The notes: generated by a model not told the origin, from the sequence alone. DNA of 29,199 bases from an uncultured Holdemanella sp. (GCF_934772795.1 NZ_CAKVMR010000027.1:1-29199), one strand, 5' to 3'; shown: positions 1 through 7,639, counted from the stretch's first letter. Translations and numbers: made by a program.

Positions 1-76
1 TTTTTTAACGAGTGAAGAATTAAAAGCGTATATAAAAGAAAATAATATTCATTTATATACATATGATGAGGTATAG
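1..76 (+). CDS. C-terminal end of an unidentified protein (partial)
   Basis: An open frame enters from the left edge and ends at TAG 74-76, leaving about 24 residues ending KENNIHLYTYDEV. The esterase gene starts only 3 bases later, and a GAGG ribosome binding site for it lies inside this end. The gene is therefore probably an earlier member of the same carbohydrate operon. Too little is visible to name a family. Confidence 0.5.
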   Translation, partial: FLTSEELKAYIKENNIHLYTYDEV

Positions 77-79
77 ATT

Positions 80-925
80 ATGGCACATTTAACATGTAAC
101 TTTTTTTCGAAATCATTGATGCGTACAGTTGATATTACTGTGATTTTACCAACCGATAAATTTGTGTTTACAGACCCAAATTTTAAGCCGCAGACAACCT
201 TTAAAACGTTGTATTTGCTTCATGGAATCTTTGGCAGTACATCGGATTGGATCAATGGCACAAGAATTGAGGCTTGGGCGCAAGAGAAAAACTTGGCGGT
301 CGTGATGCCAAGTGGAGAAAATAAATTCTATGTGGATCAGCCACATAGTATGGATAATTTTGGAACGTTTATTGGAGAAGAACTTGTGGATTTCACAAGA
401 CGAAGCTTTCCATTATCAACTAAACGTGAAGATACATTCATTGGTGGATTATCCATGGGTGGCTATGGCGCATTGCGCAATGGTTTGAAATATCATGATA
501 CGTTTGGTTCGATTGTCGCATTATCAAGTGCACTTGTTTTAGATGGGGTATATTCATCGACATATGAGGATTTAAACCCAATGGGCAATCGCTATTATTA
601 TGAATCGATTTTTGGGGATATTTCAAAATTAAAAGGCAGTGATATGGATTATTATGCCTTGGTGGATGGTTTAAAATCAGAGGAGTTTCCTAAGTTGTTT
701 ATAGCTTGTGGAACCGAGGATTTTATGTTGAAAGAACAGAATGAACAATTCCATCAGTATTTATTAGAAAAAGAAATTGAACATGAATACCAAACAGGAC
801 CTGGAGGTCATGACTGGGTATTCTGGGATACGTTTATTTATAAAGCACTAGAGTGGCTTCCATTAGATGAAGCTGTATCGGGTGTAAGTAGTGGAAATGT
901 AAATATAGAGAGTGAAGGTAAATAA
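80..925 (+). CDS. Alpha/beta-hydrolase esterase (EstA / esterase D-like)
   Basis: This is a predicted cytoplasmic serine esterase of 281 residues, related to tributyrin/acetyl esterases and the esterase D fold. The nucleophile elbow GLSMGG has Ser125. The acid is probably Asp214 in CGTEDF and the base His244 in GGHDW. LLHGIFGS (46-53) forms the oxyanion-side HG motif. There is no signal peptide. The ATG follows GAGG at 68-71 with 8-base spacing. The stop is one base before the GH1 start, so the two genes are co-translated. Inference: next to a phospho-beta-glucosidase it may remove acetyl or other acyl groups from incoming beta-glucosides. The family is promiscuous, so the true substrate is open. 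Confidence 0.85.
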   Translation: MAHLTCNFFSKSLMRTVDITVILPTDKFVFTDPNFKPQTTFKTLYLLHGIFGSTSDWINGTRIEAWAQEKNLAVVMPSGENKFYVDQPHSMDNFGTFIGEELVDFTRRSFPLSTKREDTFIGGLSMGGYGALRNGLKYHDTFGSIVALSSALVLDGVYSSTYEDLNPMGNRYYYESIFGDISKLKGSDMDYYALVDGLKSEEFPKLFIACGTEDFMLKEQNEQFHQYLLEKEIEHEYQTGPGGHDWVFWDTFIYKALEWLPLDEAVSGVSSGNVNIESEGK

Positions 926-926
926 G

Positions 927-2399
927 ATGAGTTTTCCAAAAGGATTTTTATGGGGTGGCGCAACAGCGGCCAACCAATGTGAAGGAGCTTGGAATGTAGA
1001 TGGCAGAGGCCCTGCTTTAACGGATGTAAAAACAGGAGGAAGTGTGAATGCACCTCGTTTAGTGACATATATAGATAAGGATGGAAATCCTCATGCAGAA
1101 CCAGAAAGTCCAAGGGGTATTCCTGAAGGCGCGCATTATGCGGTATTAGATGATTATCTATATCCAAATCATGATGGAATTGATTTTTATCATCATTATA
1201 AAGAAGATATTGCTCTAATGGGAGAAATGGGATTTAAGACATTCCGTATGTCAATTTCTTGGTCAAGACTATTCCCAAATGGGGATGAAGAAGTGCCAAA
1301 CCAAAAGGGTATTGAATTCTATCGTAATGTATTTACAGAATTAAGAAAACACAATATTGAACCTTTAGTTACAATTTGGCATTTTGATACACCATTATAT
1401 TTGGAAGAACATTATGGTGGCTGGAAGAATCGTAAGTTGATTGAGTTCTATACGCGCTTTGCGAAGACATGTTTTGAAGAATTCAAGGGATTGGTTAAAT
1501 ATTGGTTAACATTCAATGAAATCAACAATACAGTTATGTTCTTGGAAATGTTTGGCAATAAGGCAAGTGATGAGGATTACCAAAATGCGTACCAAATCTT
1601 ACATCATCAGTTTGTGGCAAGTGCCAAAGCCGTTCAAATTGGACATGAAATTGATCCGGAAAATAAGATTGGATGTATGATTTGTGGAATTACATTCTAT
1701 CCAATGACTTGTGATCCTAGTGATATTATCTTAAATCGTCACACTTGGGAACAGGGAATCTTCTATTGTGGCGATGTGCAATGTAAGGGTAAATATCCTA
1801 CTTACGCGAAGCGTTTGTGGAAAGAGCACAATGTAGAATTGGAAATCTTACCAGAAGATTTAGAGGATTTGAAAAAAGGTACAGTGGATATGTACTCATT
1901 CTCTTACTACATGTCTACGGTAGTGACTACACATACAGTAACGGACAAAGTGGGAGGAAATTTCTCTGCAGGTGCACGTAATGAATATCTTCAATATTCA
2001 GATTGGGGATGGGCAACCGATCCAACTGGATTACAGTACTATTTAGAAATGATGTATGACCGTTATGAAATTCCATTATTGATTGTTGAAAATGGTTTGG
2101 GTGCATTTGATACTGTGGAAGAAGATGGAAGTATTCATGATCCATTCCGTATCGATTACTATAGACAACACATTCAAGCAATGGATAAGGCCATTCAAAA
2201 CGGTGTGGATCTAATTGCGTATACAACTTGGGGATGCATTGACTTAGTGTCTGCAGGAACAGGTGAAATGCGTAAGCGTTATGGATTTATCTATGTAGAT
2301 AAACAAGATGATGGTACGGGTGATTATTCAAGAAGTCGTAAAGATTCATTCTATTGGTATAAAAAGGTTATCGCATCGAATGGAGAGAATCTAGATTAA
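927..2399 (+). CDS. bglA: 6-phospho-beta-glucosidase, glycoside hydrolase family 1
   Basis: This enzyme hydrolyses phosphorylated beta-glucosides such as cellobiose-6-phosphate in the cytoplasm. The 490-residue protein opens with the GH1 signature FPKGFLWGGATAANQCEG. The acid/base is Glu198 in TFNEIN and the nucleophile Glu388 in IVENG. The segment VSAGTGEMRKRYGFIYVDK near 441-459 is the phosphate-binding loop that separates 6-phospho enzymes from plain beta-glucosidases. I chose ATG 927 over the upstream in-frame GTG at 912 because the family begins at MSFPKG and GAAGGT lies about 7 bases before it. The stop TAA shares its last base with the next ATG (TAATG). The symbol is approximate, since ascB/bglA/bglH types cannot be told apart by eye. 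Confidence 0.93.
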   Translation: MSFPKGFLWGGATAANQCEGAWNVDGRGPALTDVKTGGSVNAPRLVTYIDKDGNPHAEPESPRGIPEGAHYAVLDDYLYPNHDGIDFYHHYKEDIALMGEMGFKTFRMSISWSRLFPNGDEEVPNQKGIEFYRNVFTELRKHNIEPLVTIWHFDTPLYLEEHYGGWKNRKLIEFYTRFAKTCFEEFKGLVKYWLTFNEINNTVMFLEMFGNKASDEDYQNAYQILHHQFVASAKAVQIGHEIDPENKIGCMICGITFYPMTCDPSDIILNRHTWEQGIFYCGDVQCKGKYPTYAKRLWKEHNVELEILPEDLEDLKKGTVDMYSFSYYMSTVVTTHTVTDKVGGNFSAGARNEYLQYSDWGWATDPTGLQYYLEMMYDRYEIPLLIVENGLGAFDTVEEDGSIHDPFRIDYYRQHIQAMDKAIQNGVDLIAYTTWGCIDLVSAGTGEMRKRYGFIYVDKQDDGTGDYSRSRKDSFYWYKKVIASNGENLD

Positions 2400-2998
2400 T
2401 GAAAATTTATCTTGTGCGTCATGGACAAACCTTATTCAATCAACAAAAGAAAGTACAAGGTTGGTGTGATTCTCCATTAACACAAGAGGGTATCAAACAA
2501 GCGATTGCAGTGTCAAAAACGCTGCAGTCGATTCCTTTTGAGTATGCCTATAGCTCAACGAGTGAAAGAGCTATGGATACGTTGCATTATATTCTAAAAG
2601 ATCGAGATGTGCGTTATGCCTATGTGAAGGGATTGAAAGAGTTGAATTTTGGCTCTTTAGAAGGCGAAAAAGAAGCGGATGTATTCACAGATATTCATGT
2701 GTATGAAAAGGGTTTTGAGATGTATGGCGGAGAAACAATGGTGACAAGTAATCAACGCTTTATGGCTTGTTTAGAAACGATTGCCAAATCACATACGGAT
2801 AATGTATTAGTTGTTGCGCATGGTGGTGTGATTATGGGGGCTTTGAATTATTTGGATGAAGCTCGTTTTATGAAGCATATGGAAAAAGTTGGAGATGTTG
2901 ACAATTGTTCAGTGACAATTTTAGAATATACAGATCATTTTGAGATTAAAAATTTAGCAGATACGTCTTATCGAGACAGGGGGCTATTATTACTATGA
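2399..2998 (+). CDS. Histidine phosphatase (phosphoglycerate mutase-like)
   Basis: A 199-residue member of the histidine phosphatase superfamily. LVRHGQT (5-11) carries the RHG motif with the phospho-accepting His8. The second catalytic His is in VVAHGG, near residue 142. The length suits small broad-specificity phosphatases (GpmB/CobC/PhoE-like) rather than a glycolytic mutase, which is longer. It overlaps its neighbours at both ends (TAATG and ATGA), so it belongs to the beta-glucoside operon. Inference: it may dephosphorylate a sugar phosphate made by this pathway. The sequence does not show the substrate. Confidence 0.85.
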   Translation: MKIYLVRHGQTLFNQQKKVQGWCDSPLTQEGIKQAIAVSKTLQSIPFEYAYSSTSERAMDTLHYILKDRDVRYAYVKGLKELNFGSLEGEKEADVFTDIHVYEKGFEMYGGETMVTSNQRFMACLETIAKSHTDNVLVVAHGGVIMGALNYLDEARFMKHMEKVGDVDNCSVTILEYTDHFEIKNLADTSYRDRGLLLL

Positions 2999-3909
2999 AA
3001 ATATTTGCGATGGATATTGGGGGCAGTTCAATTAAATATGCCTTGTTAGATGAAAATAGAAATAAGTTGGATAGTGGAAAAATTAAAACGCCAGCACCAA
3101 CTTCAATGGATGGTAATTGTGAATATACCGTAAAAGATTTATATGATGCGATTGATACTATTGTACCAAGTGATATTGATGGAATCGCATTAAGTATGCC
3201 GGGTGTGATTGATTCTGAAAATGGAATCGCATTAACGGGAGGCGCTTTGACATATATTCAAAATGAACCGGTTGAAAAGGTGTTAAGTGAAAAATATGAT
3301 GTTCCTGTTTGGGTTGGTAATGATGCCAAGTGTGCAGGTAGTGCTGAAGTTGGATATGGTGCTTTAAAAGATGTTCAGGATAGTGTGGCGATTATTTTAG
3401 GTACGGGCATTGGTGGATGTTTGATCAAGGATAAAAAAGTACATAATGGACGTCGTTTTTCTGCAGGAGAAGTTTCTTGTTTGTACACAAACAATGCGTA
3501 TCCAGCCAACTATCAAGGCCTATGGGCTTTCACAAGTGGGATTGCTGGTTTATTGGGTTTAGTACAAAAGTATTTAGAAACCGATGAAAAGTATAGTGGT
3601 GAAGAAATCTTTGAAATGGCAAATGCAGGCAATGAAAAAGTATTGGCAGCTCTAGATGAATTTTGTTTCTACGTTGCGTTACAGCTTTATAATATTCAAG
3701 CTATTTTTGATCCAGAAAAATTTGCGATTGGCGGAGGCATTTCAGCGCAGCCTTTATTGATTGAAAAAATCAATGAACAATATAAAAAGTTGTTTTTACC
3801 GATGTTTCCTTTGCGTCCTGTTGAAGTTGTGGCTTGTGAATTTAGAAATGATGCCAATCTAATTGGGGCTTATTATCAGCTTCGGACAAAAATGGTGGGT
3901 GCATGCTAA
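2995..3909 (+). CDS. ROK-family sugar kinase (beta-glucoside kinase-like)
   Basis: A 304-residue ROK protein. It has the N-terminal phosphate motif MDIGGSSIKYAL, catalytic Asp110 in VGNDAKCAG, and the glycine-rich LGTGIGG at 135-141. The ROK zinc cluster (CxCGxxGCxE) is absent, and where many ROK kinases have ExGH it reads GEVSC. This loss is known in beta-glucoside kinase-type and related ROK proteins. Being next to GH1 and EIIB genes suggests it phosphorylates a beta-glucoside such as cellobiose, or the glucose released by GH1. No helix-turn-helix is present, so it is not a ROK repressor. It starts inside the previous stop (ATGA) after AGGGGG. A paralogue lies at 19867-20706. Confidence 0.85.
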   Translation: MKIFAMDIGGSSIKYALLDENRNKLDSGKIKTPAPTSMDGNCEYTVKDLYDAIDTIVPSDIDGIALSMPGVIDSENGIALTGGALTYIQNEPVEKVLSEKYDVPVWVGNDAKCAGSAEVGYGALKDVQDSVAIILGTGIGGCLIKDKKVHNGRRFSAGEVSCLYTNNAYPANYQGLWAFTSGIAGLLGLVQKYLETDEKYSGEEIFEMANAGNEKVLAALDEFCFYVALQLYNIQAIFDPEKFAIGGGISAQPLLIEKINEQYKKLFLPMFPLRPVEVVACEFRNDANLIGAYYQLRTKMVGAC

Positions 3910-4331
3910 GGGTGTGCATCTGCTGTGGGGGTGGCTTTTCAAGTAGTGTATTGATGCGAAAAGTTAAGAGTGAACTTGTTGAAAAAGGGTATGATGATAA
4001 GTTAAAGATAGGATTTTGTCCTTTTAAAGAAGTACATGAACATTATGATGAATATGATGTGATCATGGCTTGTCCACATCTTTCATATAAGGTAGAAGAA
4101 TATATTGAGAAGTATGGTAATCAAGTTCCAATCTATGTGATTCCAGCGATGATGTATGGAACGATGAATGTGAAAGAAGTGTATCAGGATGCTTTGGATA
4201 TTTATGAAGGATATAAAAAAACACATAAAAATCCGATGTATTTTCCTGGAGAAGACAATAATATGAAGCGTAAAAATCGTAATGTGAGTTATCGTAGGGC
4301 ATATCATATAACAGGAGAGATTGAGTTTTAG
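3903..4331 (+). CDS. PTS EIIB-like protein, lactose/cellobiose family, divergent
   Basis: A 142-residue protein with an EIIB-Chb-like start, VCICCGGGFSSSVL. By alignment to the family loop CxxGMSTS, Cys8 is the likely phosphorylated cysteine, and Cys5 and Cys7 sit beside it. The phosphate loop GGGFSSS departs from the usual AGMSTS. After the ~100-residue EIIB core there is an extra basic tail of about 40 residues (KKTHKNPMYFPGE and NNMKRKNRNVSYRR). It overlaps the ROK gene by 7 bases and is followed directly by a second, canonical EIIB. No EIIA or EIIC is visible in the window. It may be a partner of a permease encoded elsewhere, or a regulatory phosphoacceptor. Confidence 0.75.
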   Translation: MLRVCICCGGGFSSSVLMRKVKSELVEKGYDDKLKIGFCPFKEVHEHYDEYDVIMACPHLSYKVEEYIEKYGNQVPIYVIPAMMYGTMNVKEVYQDALDIYEGYKKTHKNPMYFPGEDNNMKRKNRNVSYRRAYHITGEIEF

Positions 4332-4342
4332 GGATGGTGAAT

Positions 4343-4648
4343 ATGAAAATATTATTTGTGTGTGCCGGTGGAATGTCGACTGGCTTGATTGTTAAAAAGA
4401 TGGAAAAATGGGCAAGTGAAAACGGAAAAGATTTAGTTGTGAAGGCGACGGGTGTTGGAGGCTATGAATCAAAGTGGCAGGACTATGATTGTATTTTAGT
4501 AGGTCCACAGGTTCGTTTTAAGATTCCGGAAATGAAAGAGAAAGTTAAAATTCCAGTGGCTCAAATTGAAACGTTGGATTATGGATTACAGAATGTCGAC
4601 AACATGTTGAAGCTTGCGTATTCGTTAGTGGAGAGTTCAAATGATTAA
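4343..4648 (+). CDS. PTS EIIB component, lactose/cellobiose family
   Basis: A 101-residue single-domain EIIB. It passes phosphate from EIIA to the sugar bound by EIIC. The start MKILFVCAGGMSTGLIVKKM is the canonical loop, with phosphocysteine Cys7. I chose ATG 4343 because it gives the normal family N-terminus and AGGG (4330-4333) lies 9 bases away. An in-frame ATG at 4334 would add three residues with almost no spacer. The end overlaps the HAD gene by 8 bases. As a second EIIB with no EIIC beside it, it must work with a membrane component outside the window. Confidence 0.88.
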   Translation: MKILFVCAGGMSTGLIVKKMEKWASENGKDLVVKATGVGGYESKWQDYDCILVGPQVRFKIPEMKEKVKIPVAQIETLDYGLQNVDNMLKLAYSLVESSND

Positions 4649-5480
4649 GTTATTCGCATCGGATCTAGATGGTACTTTACTTGCTAGAAGTCATCAGTTT
4701 GATGAATTGATTAAGGTCACGGTTGAAAAGATTGTGCGTGAAAATGCAGTTTTTACGATTTCAACAGGTCGTGATTGTTCAATGACGGAATTGAATGGAT
4801 TAGAAAATAAGATCTATCGTATTTGTATGAATGGGGCTTTGATTATGAGTCCTGAAGGAGAAACGTTAAAACTAGATTTAATTGATAAGGATATTTTGAA
4901 AATTATTCTAGAAGAGTTTGATGATTTAGATTTAGAATTTATTACGCCCTATAAAACGTACACGAAACAATCGAAAGAGGAGTTCTTTGAGAAAATGGAG
5001 AGAATGCCTCATCCGGATGGGGATAATGTTGAAGTTGCGAAGTTCTTTATGGAGAATGTTTCAAAGCGTTTGGTGTTTGATCAATCGAAAGAGGAAATTT
5101 TATCTAAAGATGTTTGTAAGATCAACTCACATTTGCAGCCTGGTAAATCGTATAATCGTTTGTATAAATTTTTAGAAAAGTATTCGAGTTCAATTGTGAA
5201 TGCGCCTTGTGATAAAAATTTGATTGAAATTACGAAACAAGGTGTGAATAAGGGGAATGCCGTACATTGGTTAGGGCAGTATTTACATATTGAAGATGAT
5301 GAGATAGCGGTATATGGTGACGGTGGCAATGACTTACAAATGTTGTCGATGTTTGAACATTCGTATGCGCCATGTACAGCTTTGGAAGTGGCAAAGTATG
5401 CCGCAAACAATCAATTGGGTCCTTATTATGAATATAGTGTGGCTCGAAATATGTTGGAGACTTTGGCGAAACAAAAATAA
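4641..5480 (+). CDS. HAD-superfamily (Cof-type) sugar phosphatase
   Basis: A 279-residue Cof/YidA-type HAD hydrolase. Motif I is FASDLDGTL with nucleophile Asp8 and acid Asp10. Motif II is the STGRD segment. Motif IV is YGDGGNDLQML near the C-terminus, which binds Mg2+. The C2-type cap lies between. Such enzymes dephosphorylate sugar phosphates or phosphorylated cofactors. It is the last gene of the beta-glucoside operon and overlaps EIIB by 8 bases. The operon holds two unrelated phosphatases, which suggests that sugar-phosphate overflow is being relieved. This role is inferred from context. Confidence 0.85.
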   Translation: MIKLFASDLDGTLLARSHQFDELIKVTVEKIVRENAVFTISTGRDCSMTELNGLENKIYRICMNGALIMSPEGETLKLDLIDKDILKIILEEFDDLDLEFITPYKTYTKQSKEEFFEKMERMPHPDGDNVEVAKFFMENVSKRLVFDQSKEEILSKDVCKINSHLQPGKSYNRLYKFLEKYSSSIVNAPCDKNLIEITKQGVNKGNAVHWLGQYLHIEDDEIAVYGDGGNDLQMLSMFEHSYAPCTALEVAKYAANNQLGPYYEYSVARNMLETLAKQK

Positions 5481-5481
5481 T

Positions 5482-5515
5482 TTGTTTCATTTCATTTAAA
5501 ACGTGTTAAGATAAT
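5482..5515 (+). promoter_or_regulatory. Weak candidate promoter before a short transcript
   Basis: TTGTTT (5482-5487) and TAAGAT (5507-5512), 19 bases apart, with a second -10-like GATAAT at 5510-5515. The match is poor and the spacing long. It is listed only because a well-formed ribosome binding site and a terminator follow at once. Confidence 0.25.
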
Positions 5516-5527
5516 GGAGGATGCTTG

Positions 5528-5575
5528 TTGAAAGTATCTAAATCCATTATTCTAAGCAAAAAGGGAGGTTTTTAG
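5528..5575 (+). CDS. Possible 15-codon peptide ahead of a terminator
   Basis: GGAGG at 5516-5520 sits 7 bases before TTG 5528, which opens a 15-codon frame reading roughly (M)KVSKSIILSKKGGF and stopping at TAG 5573-5575. The stop lies in the loop of the terminator hairpin. The same segment can fold into a long hairpin (ATAATGGA 5511-5518 with TCCATTAT 5543-5550, plus an inner ATGCTT/AAGTAT stem). It could therefore be a small regulatory RNA instead. I recognise no family for the peptide. The spacing of the ribosome binding site is the main support. Confidence 0.25.
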   Translation: MKVSKSIILSKKGGF

Positions 5576-5595
5576 CGATGCCTCCTTTTTTGCGT
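5560..5595 (+). terminator. Rho-independent terminator after the beta-glucoside operon
   Basis: AAAAAGGGAGG pairs with CCTCCTTTTT across an 11-base loop and is followed by T-rich sequence. It ends the plus-strand operon. The A-rich 5' arm lets it also act on the convergent minus-strand GNAT operon. Confidence 0.8.
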
Positions 5596-5610
5596 TTCAT
5601 AATAAAAAGC

Positions 5611-6516
5611 CTACTGGAAATGGTTCCATGTAGGCTTTTCTAATAGTTCGTAGGCTGTTTTTGCGTTTCTAATGTTTGTGTTAGAGAATTTATCGAATAA
5701 TTTATAATTGTTGAGTCTGACCATTAATTTTTTATCGGTTCTAGGAAAATGAAGCGGGAATAATTTATCGAATCTTTCACTTTCACTGATTAGAATGGAT
5801 GTTACTTCGTTGTTGATGGATAAATAACTTAAAAGATCTTGAATGGCTTGTGAATCAAAATAAACTAAAACTTCGATATGTGCCTGATGATCTTTTGTAG
5901 AATATATCGCAAATCCTTTTGGTTGTTTATCCTCGTTTATCATTGTGACAATGTTTTTTTGTAGGCTTTGATGGTATTGAAGGAGTTGGTTGAATTCATC
6001 TTCACTTAATAGAATACTGCCATCAAAATACTGCATGAACTGAAAATATAATGGGTATAAATTGTCTGCTTTTTGTTTTACGTGGAAAGGATTTCCACTT
6101 CTGCATAGTGGAGCTCCAATCCAATATTCTTTTGTGTTTGAAATGTGTTGAAAGCTTTTTGCCTCAAATAATTTGGGCATATTTGTATATGTGATTGTCA
6201 ATAAATCATTGTAGGTAGCTTGTGAAATGGCGGCATCTAATAAGCTAGAAAATTGTTTTCTTTGTCTATAATCAGGTAAGGTCGCAGCCATACCAATCAC
6301 AGATACACGCATTTGTCGATCTAAAAACATCATCGTTCTTTTTGTGACTTGAAGACAAGAAGTGATTTTATCATCTTGCCACAAGCAGAACATGTGTTGT
6401 GGATCATATTGATATTTCATCCAGGCATCAATTTCTTTTTCATCCATATTAAATGCGGATTTAATCAACAAGTCTTTGATTTGTGCATCATATCCAACAC
6501 TGTTGTGACAAATCAT
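5611..6516 (-). CDS. GNAT N-acetyltransferase, Eis-like
   Basis: A 301-residue acyl-CoA-dependent acetyltransferase. The acetyl-CoA loop is IGMAATLPDYRQRKQF (residues 74-89), whose RQRKQF matches the R/Q-x-x-G/A-x-G/A position of GNAT motif A in a degenerate form. The arrangement, an N-terminal GNAT domain followed by a second region of about 150 residues, fits the Eis type, which acetylates amines. The acceptor is not evident. Its ATG overlaps the stop of the upstream membrane-protein gene (ATGA), so the two are translationally coupled in a minus-strand operon with yigZ. It converges on the plus-strand HAD gene across a shared terminator. Confidence 0.7.
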   Translation of the reverse strand: MICHNSVGYDAQIKDLLIKSAFNMDEKEIDAWMKYQYDPQHMFCLWQDDKITSCLQVTKRTMMFLDRQMRVSVIGMAATLPDYRQRKQFSSLLDAAISQATYNDLLTITYTNMPKLFEAKSFQHISNTKEYWIGAPLCRSGNPFHVKQKADNLYPLYFQFMQYFDGSILLSEDEFNQLLQYHQSLQKNIVTMINEDKQPKGFAIYSTKDHQAHIEVLVYFDSQAIQDLLSYLSINNEVTSILISESERFDKLFPLHFPRTDKKLMVRLNNYKLFDKFSNTNIRNAKTAYELLEKPTWNHFQ

Positions 6517-6770
6517 TGGTTATCTCCATCATCTTCGTGTTCTGTATATTCAACATCAATAGCTCCATGTTTTGGAGTTGATTTTGGTTGTTCTTCTTGA
6601 TTTTGTGTACTATTGAATGTATGAACATGTACGTGTCTTCTTCCTGTAAATAGAGAAATAATCCAAAAGAAAATGATGATTGGTAAAATAAATGGAAGTA
6701 GCCAGCTTGCTAGAGTTCCAAATATAAAGATAATCACAAAAAAGGCAATAAGAGTAAGAATATTATCCAT
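6513..6770 (-). CDS. Small two-helix membrane protein of unknown function
   Basis: An 85-residue protein. Residues 4-25 and 27-42 are strongly hydrophobic (ILTLIAFFVIIFIFG and LPFILPIIIFFWIISLF) and are probably two membrane segments. They are followed by GRRHVHVHTF and an acidic, polar tail of about 35 residues (YTEHEDDGD). The RR after the second helix suggests the tail is cytoplasmic. I recognise no family. It overlaps the GNAT gene by 4 bases and lies about 40 bases downstream of yigZ. Confidence 0.65.
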   Translation of the reverse strand: MDNILTLIAFFVIIFIFGTLASWLLPFILPIIIFFWIISLFTGRRHVHVHTFNSTQNQEEQPKSTPKHGAIDVEYTEHEDDGDNQ

Positions 6771-6811
6771 AAAGGTACCTCGCTTTTCTAAAGTATATCA
6801 TTGTGTGTAGA

Positions 6812-7411
6812 TTAAATCACACATTCAGTTTCAATATCTTGTATATATTGAATTTGTATTTTTCCATTTGTAAGTTCCATTAAATCTTTAGAAATATCTT
6901 CTTGAACAAGGAAATGATAGACAACGTCTTCTTCATATTGTTGTTCTATGACTTCAATGTTTTGTGTTCTAAAGTAATGGTCGATTTTTCCAATGAGATC
7001 ATAAGAAAAATGAATTTGATATTCTTGAAGTGTAGTTACAGTTGTCAGTGTTGCCACTTTTAAAGCTTCAGAAACGCTTGAGCTATAGGCTCTTACAAGA
7101 CCGCCAGTTCCAAGCTTGATTCCGCCAAAATAGCGTACTACAACGGCTAGAATATCTTGCATTTCATTATGCATTAAAACATCTAACATGGGATGACCGG
7201 CTGTCTGGCTTGGCTCTCCATCGTCGTTAGATCGCATAATGTTTCCTATAATCATAGCTGTACAATGATGATTGGCATTGGGATGTTCTTTTTTTATGGC
7301 TTTTAAAAAGTCCTTAGCCTCTTGTTCATCTTGTGTTCTATGAAGATACGTAATAAATTTACTTTTTTTAATTTCTATTGTATTTATACAATCATTTTGA
7401 ATTCTTGGCAT
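6812..7411 (-). CDS. yigZ: YigZ/IMPACT-family protein
   Basis: A 199-residue UPF0029/IMPACT-type protein. The hallmark segments are SNDDGEPSQTAGHPML and the block VVRYFGGIKLGTGGLVRAY, both in the N-terminal domain. A smaller C-terminal EF-G-domain-V-like region follows. Bacterial YigZ proteins are linked by homology to translation-associated proteins, but their exact function is not settled. Length is normal. There is no clear Shine-Dalgarno before ATG 7411. A TACAAT -10 box lies only 6 bases upstream, so the message may be leaderless. Confidence 0.9.
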   Translation of the reverse strand: MPRIQNDCINTIEIKKSKFITYLHRTQDEQEAKDFLKAIKKEHPNANHHCTAMIIGNIMRSNDDGEPSQTAGHPMLDVLMHNEMQDILAVVVRYFGGIKLGTGGLVRAYSSSVSEALKVATLTTVTTLQEYQIHFSYDLIGKIDHYFRTQNIEVIEQQYEEDVVYHFLVQEDISKDLMELTNGKIQIQYIQDIETECVI

Positions 7412-7417
7412 AGTTGT

Positions 7418-7447
7418 ATTGTAACAAAGAATAGCTATATTCTACAA
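7418..7447 (-). promoter_or_regulatory. Candidate promoter of the yigZ operon
   Basis: Reading the minus strand, TTGTAG (7442-7447) and TACAAT (7418-7423) are separated by 18 bases. The -10 box ends 6 bases before the yigZ ATG, so transcription would begin at or next to the start codon. Confidence 0.45.
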
Positions 7448-7456
7448 GTTTAGTAG

Positions 7457-7500
7457 AAAAGAAACCATTCTAGTGTTGGCGTCTAGAATGGTTTCTTTTT
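7457..7500 (+). terminator. Strong bidirectional hairpin with no gene to terminate
   Basis: A perfect 17-bp stem (7457-7473 with 7483-7499, core GAAACCATTCTAG) with a 9-base loop is followed by a T run on the plus strand and has TTTTC on the minus strand. It looks like a Rho-independent terminator. However, it lies between divergent genes and no annotated gene ends next to it. Confidence 0.7.
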
Positions 7501-7639
7501 GTTTATTATTATTTTTAGGAGAGAGATATGAATATTGGTTTATTTCTATATTCATTGCCTTATCTTTAAGGCACTTATAGAATATCATTCCATGTTGTCA
7601 TAATTTTCTTATAACTTTGGTAAATCTTGTGAAATCGGA
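7500..7639. other. Intergenic stretch before rpn
   Basis: AGGAGAGAGAT ends directly before ATG 7528, which opens a 13-codon frame (MNIGLFLYSLPYL) stopping at 7569. A small GCCTTA/TAAGGC hairpin lies at 7557-7572. The tiny frame may be a leader peptide or the leftover start of a lost gene. Nothing else coding-like is seen. Confidence 0.3.
7555..7583 (+). promoter_or_regulatory. Candidate rpn promoter
   Basis: TTGCCT (7555-7560) and TAGAAT (7578-7583) are separated by exactly 17 bases, upstream of both possible rpn starts. Confidence 0.4.

Noticed and set aside
912..926. GTG 912 as the start of the phospho-beta-glucosidase
   Set aside because: It would overlap the esterase and add five residues before the conserved MSFPKG start. 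ATG 927 has a suitable ribosome binding site.
7528..7569. 13-codon frame with a good AGGAGA ribosome binding site before rpn
   Set aside because: Too short and without resemblance to anything. Kept only as a note on the intergenic stretch.
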